This document shows, piece by piece, positions 36,101-47,439 of a DNA stretch of 64,000 nt (its first letter is position 1; every line of letters begins with the position of its first letter). The DNA is from Escallonia rubra (Eukaryota; Streptophyta; Magnoliopsida; Escalloniales; Escalloniaceae): the NCBI GenBank assembly GCA_033065855.1, contig JAVXUO010002619.1, forward strand, positions 124,001 through 188,000. The letters run 5' to 3'. The translations under genes were made by a program, and so were the position numbers. The notes beneath the pieces were generated by a model. It was not told the origin of the DNA, searched no databases, and worked only from the letters and a program-made list of their open reading frames with translations.

Positions 36101-39100
36101 GCAAGTGCGACATGTACTTCCTTTGAAGTGAGCCTCCCACCCTTGGACAGATATTACTGTTTGACCTTTCCAATCTCTTCTTAACTCGAGCTACGATTGA
36201 GTCCCAAAACGCCTTACTTGCAGTGGGCTCCCAGAGGCAATCGAAGTAAGCAGCAGGAAAATAACAGAAAGGAGTTGTAGATAATAAAAAGAAAATGTGC
36301 CATCAATTCTGAAAAGCAGTCCCCTAGCCCCTCGAGGATTAAAGTAACTTAAGACTTGTTGCAGTTTGGTAACCCCATGTTTCGTGAAGAAACCTACCTT
36401 CTTATCAGTAAGTATTCCGGAGATTATGCCTTGAAAGATAAAAGGAAATTACCATTTCTTACATCAAGAAGAATATACTGCGAAGAACTAAAAAGGATTG
36501 CTAGCTCATCCAATGAACCAGAGCTTGGATTCTTGTTCACCAAACAATGATGAACTGAAGACACTCTCTAGGCCCCTCCTTTATTTTGCTTAATTTTTAG
36601 AGTTCCGAGAAGCACATTTTCCAAGTTTTGTGCACCCCCCTGGGTGATCTAAGGTGAGTCACTAAACAAGGTCCTTTTTCCGTCACTTTGGTAATGAAAG
36701 CTAGTAAATGTTTTAAATACTAAAGTAGTTTTACGTTTTATCGCTTTGAGTATGCTTAAGTCTAAGAAATGGGACCAAATAGCATGGGGAGTTTCAGTCA
36801 ACCAGACAATGATAAATACATTCTCCAGGCTCTTGCTGTTGCCTTTTTCTTTTTGGTAGCAATCTTTGAAGTTGTGAGAAGCATTTCATTTTTCTATTTT
36901 CTATCCCGTCTTCCCTCCCCCTTTTCTCTTCCAAGTAACTCAATCCTTATGAATAACCTTATGGAAGTAAATTTGATGGTGTTTTGTCCTCAAGTTTTGT
37001 GACCTGAATTATGAACTAACCTGTTTATTGTCTTTTAAGGTATTCATAAGTTACATAGAAACAGCAGGAAGCACAATGACTCGGCAAAAGGCTCTCAAAG
37101 AACAGTATTACTTCACTTGCACTTGCCCTCGCTGCATAAAAGTGGTAGTTAGTTATTACATTGTTTTCCTTAAGACTGTTTTGATCCTAGATCTCATTAT
37201 GAGACTAAATTTTGAAATTGCTTGAAGGGCCAGTACGACGATATTCAAGAAAGTGCGACTTTGGAAGGATACAAGTGCAAGGATAATGGATGCAATGGTT
37301 TCTTGCTTCGTAACTCTGGTACTTGTCTTCCTGTTTTCGTGAGTGAGATTGGCTGACGTTCTGTATTAACATTTTTCATTCTGAGTATGCAGATAATAAC
37401 AGTTTCATCTGCCAACAGTGTGGACTAACAAGGGACAAGGAAGATCTAAAGAAGATAACTGGTGAAGTAAACTTACTTTCTGAGAAGGCTTCCATGTTGC
37501 TTTCCTCTGGGCGTATCCTCCGATGTTCTGCTGAGATTTACGTGTTACTTTATCAGAGTTTATCTTGGCCTCATGTTAATTTAGTCACCACCGCTAATTC
37601 CATCACATGATAAAGGCTTGTTATGGGAGATTACTCCGACTTTTTTTTTTGCAAAAGTTGTCTTTGACTGAGATCAGATAATGCAGAAGCCATTCCAATG
37701 TACTTGGGAGTCGAGAAACTCCAACAGAAGCTCTATCATCCATCTTCATTAAATCTGATGAGAACTCGAGAAACACTTCTAAAGGCATGTTAATATATTC
37801 TTTGCCATGTTGAAGTATTCTTTGCCATGTGGAATGCGCAGCTTAATGTTGCCATGTGGTAATGGCATTGAAGTGCTTTTGTTCACACTTTTGGGTGCTG
37901 CATCAGGGTCTAGCAAAAATTTGTTAGTTTCTGATGAAGATGCTTATTAGGAATTTGGATAATCTGTTGTGATAGCATTACGCTACAAGTTACATTAAAA
38001 AGAGGTTATTGCTTTCTTCAGATGGAGAGGCATCATTTGAACATACTTACTGTACTAATGTATCTGCTGACACTTCATATCCTAGGTATTTCTGTACTAT
38101 TTCGATGCTTCAGAAATGAACTCGATTATTTTTTCTTTTCCTTTTCATTGTTTCTAGATATCGATGGAGCTGCATAGATGGGAGGAAGCTCTAGCTTACT
38201 GCAGATGGACTATACCAGTTTATCAAAGTACGTTATTCTTCTGTTATCTTGTCAGTAGGATGTCTATTGAAGTTCTAAATACGTCCTGACCTTTAGAAAA
38301 TTTTGGAGTTCCAGGAGGTAAAGCATCATTCAAGTAAGAACATTTATAGGTACTTACACATTGTGTACATATGTATAAGGTGCAAAGATGAGGCTAGACA
38401 AACCTTGTTATTGTAATGTTAAAGCTCCTACTCACATATTTTAGACTTAATTTGCTGATAAAGGGGTGGGACATGGAAAGTTGATCAGATTACTTTTTAT
38501 TGATTAAAGCGTATAGAAACAATTTTTTTTGATTTAAATACTCACAATCTGACTATATGGAGCTAAGTGAAAGGTGTCTTTACTATTGTTGTAGGGTTGG
38601 TGAAAAGTGAACTCTCAGTCTTTGGTACTATGCTCTTTTTACATTAGTTGTGGATCATTAGTATTCATTCAGACTACTGGATTGAGAGAGATTTCTTGGC
38701 AGCTTCCTGAAACATTTATGGCTTGTTGGGAACCTGGGCATTCTTATACTAATGTCTTTTTTCGTCTCCGTTTTATCCTTGTATTGGTTCTCCTCTTTGT
38801 TCCCAATTTTCCTTAGTTAAAGTAAACTGATTCTACTTTGTGCTCTAACTAGCACCCAACTCAAGTGGTTCTTATGGAGGAGGAGTGAATCACAATATAA
38901 AGATAGCTCCTTTTTTTTGCACATGTAGATCATATGTACCATGAATCCCTCGGGGTGGTGGGGAGGAGAACTCTTATACATTAGGAGATGCTTTGTGTGA
39001 TATAAGAGTTGTTTTGAGTTGATTACTTCCTCTGTTGGTGTTTGGGTGTGGGGCGATGCAGTGGAGGCAATTTGGAATATCGCTTCTTTGTGCTTGATAT

Positions 39101-42100
39101 AATAGCTTTTGAGGAACTAGAACTCTCTCTTTTCAATCTGAAGAGATTGTCGCTGAATACGTTATTCTTTTAAATGGGGAAGGAAGGCTTGTCCTCATTC
39201 TTATGTCTGTTATGGTTAGTGCAGATGGTAGTTTTTCCTTTGTATACCTGATGAGTACTTGGGTTTGCACCCCCCACCCCTTCTTTCAATAGACACACTG
39301 TTACTTATCGAAGATATTACTTAATTCCCCTACGCTGTGAACTATCTTGGACCTTTTCATGGGCTTACATTCTCTCTATCCTGAATGAATTGGGATGTTG
39401 CTAAGTTGCTTCCAGCTTGCTTTTCGAGTGCAAAGTTGTGTTGGTAAGAAATATGTAATCACTACATGTGGAGAAATTTAGAAGTTTATTTTGATATGGA
39501 AGTCATTTTTCTACTGAAAGTTGGCATTTATAAAGGCTGGATGAAAGGTTGCTCTTTGGTGGGTTTTGTGCATCCTCTTAGATTGTAATTGTCCACGGCC
39601 CTTCATTTTCTTCTTATAGTAGCTTCACCGTTTCAATAGCCTTGTGCACACAGACCCAGGGTGGGGGCTGGGGGCAATATTTTCTTGTACGTTAAACATA
39701 TTAGCAAATAAAATTTAAACTTCTGTAGCAATGATTGCTTACTTTTTTGGCAATAATCTTGGGATATTTTATAATGCTGGTAAGTTCAAATAATAAGGGT
39801 TTTTTCTGAATGTGACTTCTCGTTTTTGTAACAGGAGTATATCCAGAAATCCACCCTTCACTTGGACTACAGTATTACACTTGCGGGAAGCTTGAATGGT
39901 TAGAATTTACCACCACTTTTTTTTTTAAGCATATTTTTACGGAAGTAGAAAATCAGTGATGTTTAGCTTTCCATAAATTGACACATTTTCAGAAGCGTGT
40001 TTCAGTGACATCTTCACAACGTAACTATAGGTGTATGTAAACACCTATTTTGATGAAGTGATCGTTATAGTGTTCAGTGCAAACACACTTCTAGGAAGAC
40101 AATATCTGCATATTGAACACAATCATCCCTTGCCAAACATGGCCAGGAACTTGTTATGGTGAGATGCGAACGTTCTTTTAGTGGGAAAAAAATATCTAAT
40201 TGTCTAGGTAAACTCTATGGTCTAGCAAAAGCAAGACGAGAAGTTTTTAGATATTGAGTGCTACGATAGAGTTGAACATCTGTCAATTTTTTCAGGGGCT
40301 TTTTACTGAAAAATATTTGCAAGAAAAAGTTCATTAAACTTTTCTTGGAGTTACAGCAACCAAACACCACCATCCAGTCTTCCTTCTCTCTAGCGGGACT
40401 TTATCTGCCCCCACGCCAGCCAACCTCATCATAACTCGCCTAAACTACTATTACATTCTTTTCAGTCAAAATTAGTAACTCTTATTCATCTATTATATGG
40501 CCGAGAAGTGAGAGACCCAAATTCTAGTGAAATTACCCAGAAACAGCTTTTTACCCTAATTGGGAGAGGGGGTGATGGTGGTATACTATGGTGGTGCCAG
40601 TGTTTAACTTTGTGATTTTGGACAATTAAGCAAGCAAGAAACCGTTAATTGGCACATGCAGATTGGATGAGACGAGAAGTGAGAGAAAGAGTTGTTAAGA
40701 ATCTCGTTTTCAGAAACAGCAGCTGAAGGCCCTCAAGACCCAACCCCAACCCCAGAAGCCTAAAAGATGCTAAACATCATTCCTTCTCAAATGCTGCCGC
40801 CACCTACCCTCCGCACCACGCTGCCGTGTCCACAACCACCAAGTCACCAACCGCTCTCTAAAGATGAGAATGCCATGATTTGCTGGGATTCTATAAACAT
40901 TGAAATTGGCATTTTTACAAACAGGTTAAATGCGCATTTCTAAAAACACATAACCTGCATAAAGATTGGAGAACGAATTGTAACAAGCAATAAACATTAC
41001 TACGGGAAATAAAGCATCAAGTGATAGGTTCACAGGACGATTAACGAGAAGTAGCCAAATTAAAGAGCTGTCAAAATGCCCGAAATAAATGAATGTTTTC
41101 CTAAACCATAAGCCAGCTGATTTTAGTTTGCTTCTGCCCTGAATCTGGTTTGTTGTCGTTCTTTAATCTTGCAGAGATAATAGAACGACTTTAGAGAGAG
41201 AAAAAGAAGTCTGGGGAGATAAGAGCGAAGTTGGTTTACAGTTGTGAATTTACTGATATTATGTACTTAGAATGCCATGTGGCTTCAACTTGAGGCTGTA
41301 ATGTTACATAATTATGTAACAGGTCATCCTGCTTCATCGACTCCCGGATTTGTTTGAGTTGAAAAAATAATTTGAGGTACCGAAATTGGTACATTTGAAT
41401 GGTAAGGTACTCAAGCTGGAATTGATTTATACATCAGGGCACTAAAACTTCCAATGATCTACTGTTGCATACCCTTTTCCTATATAGAGAAATATTTTAT
41501 CGACTTCTATTCAATGTGTTGGTCCTACTTTAAGATCCAAGTTGTCGTGATGTTCTTGTTGTCTCATAGACCTGCCCATACATTTATATATATATAAGCA
41601 CCTACAGGTGCATTTATAGAAGTTGTATAACATTTTTAGTTTGAAATATTTGCATGTATGTTTATAACTTGATTATGGACACAACCAAGAAGTTCAAGAT
41701 ACTTACTGAAGTATCCCGGAAACGCAAGTACCTTTCTCGACACTGTCACGCGGACTAGTATTAAGTGTCTGTCCCATTTTCGCTGAGGTTATATGTGCAA
41801 ATTCCAGGTCGCGCTTTAGCCGTTGCCCAGTATTGTTTCCATTAATTGTGGTCCGGGATGATTCAGTATATGATACTCTTAGACTGTTAGTGCTATACTA
41901 ATGAAGTCAGACTTGGTCTGTATGAAACTATAGGATCAACAAAATGGTGCTATAATGCGATTGGATACCTACCATCACACGTGACCATTGCCTTGCCCAG
42001 TGTTGGTCCAGGAGGGTTGAACTGGGCGAGCAAATTTGCTGCCACAACCGGGAGTTGTCACCCCAAGTTCTTCCTATGCACCATGAAACACCTTCTTTTA

Positions 42101-42367
42101 CCATCACTTATACATACGACTATAAGTAGTTCAATGAAGTTTCTTGGATTTCTACGAACAATATTTAAATTTTAAGCAGGAGCTCATTTTCTAAGTTTCT
42201 ACAGGTTACTTGGAAAGACAGAGGATGCCGTCCAATCACTGGCAAAAGCAGTGAATATATTGCGGATTACCCATGGAACTAATACTCCTTTCATGAGAGA
42301 ACTCTTTATGAAGTTGGAGGAAGCAAGTGCTGAAGCTTCCTACAAACTCTCGTCTAAAGATGATTAG
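30157..42367 (+). CDS. ASHR1: SET and MYND domain protein, ASHR1-type (complete, 14 exons)
   Basis: Putative protein-lysine methyltransferase of the plant SMYD-like group. Exons: 30157-30262, 30517-30662, 31071-31205, 32276-32330, 32421-32539, 34844-34932, 35012-35093, 37040-37144, 37228-37318, 37393-37512, 37678-37784, 38158-38227, 39835-39898, 42205-42367. They total 1452 nt (483 residues, then TAG), and all junctions keep phase. The length matches Arabidopsis ASHR1 (about 480). The N-terminal SET segment includes [25 protein letters not shown] zinc finger follows at residues 58-98 (C-x2-[21 protein letters not shown]). The SET core has SIINHSC across exons 6/7 and [13 protein letters not shown] across exons 7/8. 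Post-SET cysteines are CTCPRC. A helical C terminus follows. ATG 30163 is an alternative start two codons later. It looks intact. Substrate unknown from sequence. Confidence 0.95.
32797..32970 (-). pseudogene. Nuclear plastid DNA fragment of chloroplast rpl16
   Basis: In ASHR1 intron 5. On the minus strand about 58 codons read without a stop as the ribosomal protein L16 segment [20 protein letters not shown] and onwards through [19 protein letters not shown] to ASKMPIRR. The match begins and stops abruptly at both sides. It is a plastid-to-nucleus transfer, non-functional here, antisense to the host gene. Confidence 0.88.
33840..34660 (+). repeat. Tandem-like copies of the GCTAGCTAT repeat in ASHR1 intron 5
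   Basis: Four units anchored by AACCTGAAAAGCTAGCTAT-like strings near 33879, 34119, 34331 and 34609 (spacing 210-280). Each is followed by a GTGAGGGAACC and TTATAAG phrase and by a GTTGGAGTGGACA or GGACCCACAGGGCTGG-like part. The same repeat, inverted, is in the HCS1 intron at 590-965. Non-coding; TRIM- or SINE-like. Confidence 0.7.
35470..36300 (-). pseudogene. L1-type LINE fragment, antisense in ASHR1 intron 7
   Basis: On the minus strand, from about 36240 to 35870, [36 protein letters not shown] and [12 protein letters not shown] match the C-terminal reverse-transcriptase part of plant L1 elements, where LSSLPTYFMSLFPIP and HLVKW are common. Decayed reading continues to about 35480. No open frame covers the whole. 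Confidence 0.75.
37785..38157 (+). other. GC-AG intron 11 of ASHR1
   Basis: Exon 11 ends CTAAAG and the intron begins GCATGTT, so the donor is GC, not GT. The acceptor is TTTCTAG at 38157. Phase and protein homology on both sides fix the junction. Confidence 0.75.
39899..42204 (+). other. ASHR1 intron 13, 2.3 kb, no recognised element
   Basis: Intron before the last exon, from GTTAGA to TCTACAG. AT-rich with a short (TA)n at 41586-41596. Intron 12 (38228-39834) likewise holds nothing I recognise. Confidence 0.7.
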
Positions 42368-42738
42368 CAGAAAGGATCCTCTATAAGATATTGTGATCAG
42401 TAGTTATTAAGTTTACTGCTGTAAACTATGCTGAGCAAGTAAAAGAAATGTAATTACATGTTCATTGTTCCCCGTCCGCGTGCGGAATTGTCGCCTGGAA
42501 TTGTCAGGGCGCGGGGAACTCCCCGACTTTCCAGGCTCTCTGGGGTATCCGAGGCTCCATTCCCCTGATATAAATTCCCCCATTGTGACTAAGGTTGGTG
42601 CAAAGCATACGGCAAAAAATAAAACGTTCTCTCGGTTACAAATAGGCTTGAAAAAATGGGTGGGTGGATTGGGTCAAATGGGTTTGGCTAAAATGAGTAG
42701 TTGACCTATTTAGATCCATTTATTTATGGGTTAACTGG

Positions 42739-43151
42739 CAGGGGCGGAACCAGGATTTATTTTCAGGGAGTGCAAAACTTAAACTAAAATTTAAGAATTG
42801 GCAAGCAAATTAACCAAACATATTTTTAAAATCTCTAGGTACAATTTTTGAAAGAAAAAAAAAAATATGTGAGTATTCACGGTTGGATGTCGCAAAATCA
42901 AAATGTCCACATCCTAAACGTCCGATAAAAATGGTGTCCAGCATCTCCAGTTAAGTGGGTCACGTGCTACGTGCACATGCCTTTGAGCCTAAAATATAAG
43001 TTGTCTAGTGACCAGGGTGCCCAAAACCACCACTGTGGACCAGTGATGAAGAGTTGTTTAGTGCAACAATGGCATATGATTTCTTGTATTTTTTTTCAAA
43101 ACTTCAGGGGGTGCTTGAGCCCCCCCTAGTCACCATGTAGGTCCGCCCATG
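42739..43151. mobile_element. hAT-like MITE, copy 1
   Basis: Ends CAGGGGCGGAACC and, inverted, CATGGGCGGACCT. The flanking eight-base sequences TTAACTGG (42731-42738) and TTAACTTG (43152-43159) match at seven of eight positions. Non-coding. An 8-bp duplication with CA-starting TIRs fits the hAT superfamily. A longer relative lies at 52887-53620. Confidence 0.8.
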
Positions 43152-43180
43152 TTAACTTGGTCAATAACTGAATGGGTTGG

Positions 43181-43769
43181 TGTTTGCACCACAAAATACA
43201 TTTTTCACTACTAAGTTCACTTTGATTAAATGTCACTAAATGACATTTACTTTTTATTATTTCTGAAGAGATAATGGAAGATTCAAGAAGTGAAAGAAAC
43301 CAACTTCTGAAAATGTGTCCCTATTGATAAGGGATAAGTGTGGTTGGTTACTTATTAATGAGTAGTTATTTTCTAAGTGGGTAGAGTGTGTAGTTTCCTG
43401 TGATGGTAGTTATTTTCTACAAAGCTTCTAGTATATATAATGGGTCAAAGAAGAAGCAAATCACACAATCAATCATCAACTAGACAAATTAGTCTTTTTC
43501 TTTCTTTAGTTTAGAGGCTTTTGCTGTCATCGATAGGAAGTTCAGTTTCTAGACTTGGAAACATTATGGTGTAAACATTCGCAATCAATCAAAACTCTCT
43601 TTGTCATTTATGGGCGCGTATTCTTTTACTTGCAATTTTCATCTGTTCGTCGAAGTTTCTCGCTTTCAGGAAAGTCCCTAGGCCCTAGGGGCAAAAAAGA
43701 TCCCGCACTTTTAATCGATCGTGCCGCCGGCGCACCGATCGATAGTGAGTTTGCCTAGCAGCGCAAATA
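43181..43769 (+). repeat. 5' LTR
   Basis: 589 bp. Contains GCTTCTAGTATATATAATGG, a TATA-type promoter motif, at about 43423-43442, and near its end ATCGATCGTGCC and CACCGATCGATAGTG. Confidence 0.92.
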
Positions 43770-43792
43770 TTGGCACGCCCGGTGGGACCTTA
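43770..43792 (+). promoter_or_regulatory. Primer-binding-site-like sequence
   Basis: TTGGCACGCCCGGTGGGACC follows the 5' LTR directly, the expected place of a tRNA primer-binding site. I cannot name the tRNA with confidence. Confidence 0.65.
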
Positions 43793-43891
43793 TACCTGAA
43801 AGTGGGAAATGCCAACAATAAGTTTCCAAGCAATTCCTTGGAATTTCAGGCCCGATTAGATGAATTAAGGGCCGATTTCTAGGCAAATTTG

Positions 43892-44830
43892 ATGAAATGC
43901 CGTACTTCGGCATCATTAGTGCCTAGAAATTTTAAACCATTGTCTCTTTCATTTTATATGAAGTCGACAGTTGATGATTTAATAAAATTTTGGTATGATC
44001 TAATGGATTGCATTGATGCAAACCATGGTCAGTCTATTCTACCATTGATTTTGGTAGATACCTCCAACGAATTACATCGGTTTGAAAACTATATTAAAAC
44101 CTTGATGGAAATAGATCATCCATCCTTTTTAGAGGATGTAGAGGATGAATTAAAAGAATGCTGGGCATTGATTCATAGAGTTGGATGGATGAGGAAAGAA
44201 GTGGAATTGCTTCTTTCCACATTTGTTAGGGGTGAAAATTTAGAAGCCGATAGTTATTCTTTGGATAATGAAAATAAGATAATGCCAAACATGGCTGAAA
44301 CAAAACAGTATTTTAAAGATGAAAGCAATCAATTCATGGTTACTAAAAATTGCACGACTAACTATCAAGAAGAGTCGTTGCAAAATAGCCAACTTCAAGT
44401 GTTATCTCCAGACAATTCAAGTGAGTTATTCGATGAATTGCGTGAAAATTGCTTATCGTGGGGAAATCATTTGAATGCATTTATACAACTGGCTAAAGCT
44501 TACACCAAAAGCGGTGTAAATAATTTTTGTAAAATCGATATCGTGCCAGAAATGGCTGAAAAAGTTGAACAATCATGTCCATTCTCATATGAGATTGATA
44601 TGTCAAAAGGAGATTTACTCGATATGGCTGGGGGGCAAGTTTGCAAGCTTATTTTGGTTGAAAGCAAAAAAAAAAAGCCCTTTTCGTGCGGCGTGTATAG
44701 CGAGGCAACCGTTGCTGTCGATTTAAAATTCTCCACTGTTGGTGAATTTGAAGCTTTTGACACCATGAAAAATGAAGAAGAACATGTATTTTGGGAGCCA
44801 ATCGGTGTTATATTTTTTGGAGAAAAATAG
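43892..44830 (+). CDS. Unrecognised ORF of the small LTR element
   Basis: About 312 residues from ATG 43892 to TAG 44830. In the same frame the reading is open upstream to about 43790 except for one TAG at 43879-43881, so the original protein was probably longer and perhaps not started by the present ATG. Acidic; N-terminal part is helical-looking and Leu/Glu-rich (residues about 20-110), then a Ser/Asn-rich middle and a compact C-terminal region. No zinc knuckle, protease or polymerase motif. Position suggests a gag-like or accessory protein, but I do not recognise it. Confidence 0.6.
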   Translation: MKCRTSASLVPRNFKPLSLSFYMKSTVDDLIKFWYDLMDCIDANHGQSILPLILVDTSNELHRFENYIKTLMEIDHPSFLEDVEDELKECWALIHRVGWMRKEVELLLSTFVRGENLEADSYSLDNENKIMPNMAETKQYFKDESNQFMVTKNCTTNYQEESLQNSQLQVLSPDNSSELFDELRENCLSWGNHLNAFIQLAKAYTKSGVNNFCKIDIVPEMAEKVEQSCPFSYEIDMSKGDLLDMAGGQVCKLILVESKKKKPFSCGVYSEATVAVDLKFSTVGEFEAFDTMKNEEEHVFWEPIGVIFFGEK

Positions 44831-45159
44831 CCTATTTGGGTTTGTGGAGCACACCAAGGTAGAGTATTAATTCAATGGTTATTAAGAACTGCAAATATAG
44901 TCAAATATTATTTGTTTTATTTTTATCCATACACTTTGAATTAAAAAAATGCTCAATCGATTGGCTTATCAGTAGCCATTTTATATGCTGATTAGGTTAA
45001 CGGCTTGACCAAAAATGGTTTTCATTTGGTTAGTAGCTTGACCAAAAATGGTCATGGTTTGTTTAGTGGCTTGACCAACTATGGTCATTGACACTGAAAT
45101 ATGGAGAGCTAAAGCCAATCGATGGCTAATAGATAGCGAAATGCTGTCACTTTGAAGAA

Positions 45160-45515
45160 TACAAGCCTATCGATCGTGAAATACTATCGATCATGAAAAG
45201 CTATCAATCGTGAGAGGTTATATATCGATCGTGAAAGTCTATTGATAGTGAAAAAAATACTTTCCCTTTGAAAGATATGACTCTTCACAATCGATAGTGA
45301 AAAATTCAAGCCTATCGATAGTGGGAGATTGTCAATCGTGAAAGGCTATCGATGGTGAAATGCTACCAATCGTGTAAGGCTATCGATCGTGAAATGCTAT
45401 CGATCGTACATGGCTATCGATTTTGAAAGGCTATGGATAATGAAAGGTTATCGATCGTGAAAGGCTATATATCGATCGTGAAAGTCTATTGATATTGTGA
45501 AAATGCTACCAATTT
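45160..45515 (+). repeat. Degenerate minisatellite of about 18 bp
   Basis: About twenty variants of GGCTATCGATCGTGAAAT-type units inside the LTR element, downstream of its ORF. The ATCGATCGTG word also occurs near the end of both LTRs. A longer duplication (TATATCGATCGTGAAAGTCT and following) occurs at about 45220 and 45466. Confidence 0.8.
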
Positions 45516-45570
45516 AAAGACATGACTCTTCGCAATTTTCAAGCATTCAATTGCTTGAGCCAGGAGGCAA

Positions 45571-46161
45571 TGTTTGCACCACAAAATATATTTTTGACTA
45601 ATAAGTTCACTTTGATTAAATGCCATTAAATGACATTTACTTTTTATTATTTCTGAAGAGATAATGGAAGATTCAAGAAGTGAAAGAAACCAAATTCTGA
45701 AAATGTATCTTTATTGATAAGGGATAAGTGTGGTTGGTTACTTATTAATGGGTAGTTATTTTCTAAGTGGGTAGAGTGTGTAGTTTCTTGTAATGGTAGT
45801 TATTTTCTACAAAGCTTCTAGTATATATAGTGGGTCAAAGAAGAAGTAAATCACACACAATCAATCATCAACTAGACAAATTAGTCTTTTTCTTTCTTTA
45901 GTTTAGAGGCTTTTGCTGCCATCGATAGGAAGTTCAGTTTCCAGACTTGGAAACATTAGGGTGTAAACATTCGCAATCAATCGAAGCTCTCTTTGTCATT
46001 TATGGGCACACATTCTTTTACTTGCAATTTCCATCTGTTCGTCGAAGTTTCTCGCTTTCAGGGAAGTCCCCAGGCTTTAGGGGCAAAAAAGATCCCGCAC
46101 TTAAAATCGATCGTGCCGCCAGCGCACCGATCGATAGTGAGTTTGCCCAGCATCGCAAATA
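45571..46161 (+). repeat. 3' LTR
   Basis: 591 bp, same start and end as the 5' LTR. It is preceded by a purine-rich CCAGGAGGCAA, a plausible polypurine tract. Confidence 0.92.
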
Positions 46162-46166
46162 GTTGG

Positions 46167-46889
46167 CTTATCCTACTCTCTCAATATGGTGCATTTAGTA
46201 AAGATCCATTATCTCGTCTGAGTCAACTCACTCATCCCGTATGTAGGCCCTTCATTTTTCAGGCGACGTGGCCTAAGCCCCGTGACCGGCGTCCTTGCCC
46301 TAAGTTGCCCCTTTGCAGGTGCCTTGTCCTTTTGGCGACGTCGCCTAAGCCCCGTGACAGGCGATGTCCCAGCCCCTCTCCCCTTGCCTGCAGCAGCCCC
46401 TCTGCTGGTGCTGCCAACACTTCCGGCGTCCTGCGCATCCTCGCTACCGCACCCTTCTCCTTCCCATCTCCTTGCTTTCCCGTTAGATCCCCACTGCCCG
46501 ATTTGCTCAGATCTATATCAATATTCTTTACCCAAACCCATTTGATTCCCTTACTCCTCGTTGATCGGCTGTCAGATCTACTCGACCAGTTTTCAGATCT
46601 GCTTTATGCCGGCTGTACCACTGTGCTGCTGCCTCCTCGGTCGAAGAAAGTCACTAACCGTATCGTGAAGCTCTTCGCCATCGATCTCGATGGCAGAACG
46701 CGAGGTTGTGGGGCTGTCGATCTGGCGATAGAGTGGACGGATTTTGGCATGTGAATGAGTTTGAATCTTAATTGTTACCCTTAGTACAAGCATATTCTTT
46801 GCGTAGGCCCAATTAACTCGTCGGGAGGGCTGTGACGATGTTTGCGAAATTCTTTCTCTAGATATTGTAGAATTTAACATCCATTTCAT
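46167..46889. other. GC-richer spacer with a duplicated motif
   Basis: GGCGACGTGGCCTAAGCCCCGTGAC near 46262 is repeated near 46337. A long open frame runs from the 3' LTR into this region, but it crosses the element border, so I do not call it a gene. Nothing else recognised. Confidence 0.5.
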
Positions 46890-47245
46890 TCTTGCTTGGG
46901 TCTATTTGCAGCGTAACAACTTCAAATACCTTTTCTCTCTCATATATGCGCCTACGGATGAGATTAACAGGAGCCTTATGGCAGCATGTACTATTTGTCA
47001 AACCCACGCGACGGAGTGGGCTTGTTCTGGGTGATCTAGATGATATTTCTTCAAATGATGAGAAACTTGGGGGCTTCACAGGCCTCATCACATTCTCGCG
47101 GACTCATGCAATTTCATTCGGATGGCAGCCTGCTTCATCTCGGATGTATGGGTTATCCTTTTACTTGGAATAACCACATGCATGGTCATGCAAATGTTTG
47201 AATGCGCTTGGACGGGGTCCTCGTAAATTCTGCTTGGAGAATTAA
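46890..47245 (+). pseudogene. L1-type LINE endonuclease fragment
   Basis: Reads in two frames as the end of an L1 endonuclease domain: IYAPTDEINR, then LVLGDLDDISSNDEKLGGFT (where GDFN...EK-GG is usual), then FTWNNHMHGHANV and RLDGVLVNSAWR. Truncated at both ends, frameshifted. Confidence 0.7.
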
Positions 47246-47439
47246 CACATTATTTGGAATCAATTCTTTCGCGATTTGGATTTAAATTGAGAACTGAATT
47301 TGGAATTCAATTCACTTTTTATTGTTCGGAACAACAGGGAATTCAAATCATGGGATTCTTATTTTGGATTTCAAACACGCCGGAAATCGGAAGGTAATAC
47401 ATTTTTAGACAATTATGTCCTTGGCTTACGATAAAAAAC

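Larger units (their letters stand above)
43181..46161 (+). mobile_element. Small LTR retroelement, structurally complete, non-autonomous
   Basis: Two direct LTRs (43181-43769 and 45571-46161) enclose 1.8 kb. A five-base target duplication GTTGG flanks both sides (43176-43180 and 46162-46166), which fixes the ends. LTRs start TGTTTGCACC and end GCAAATA. The LTRs differ at roughly 30 of 590 positions by eye, so the insertion is moderately old. The interior has a primer-binding-site-like stretch, one ORF and a minisatellite, but no protease, reverse transcriptase or integrase. It must depend on another element for mobility. Confidence 0.92.

Noticed and set aside
45160..45515. CRISPR-like array
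   Set aside because: Units are degenerate and contiguous with no unique spacers, and this is plant nuclear DNA.
45993..46754. 253-residue plus-strand open frame
   Set aside because: It begins inside the 3' LTR and crosses the target duplication into flanking DNA, so it cannot be an old gene.
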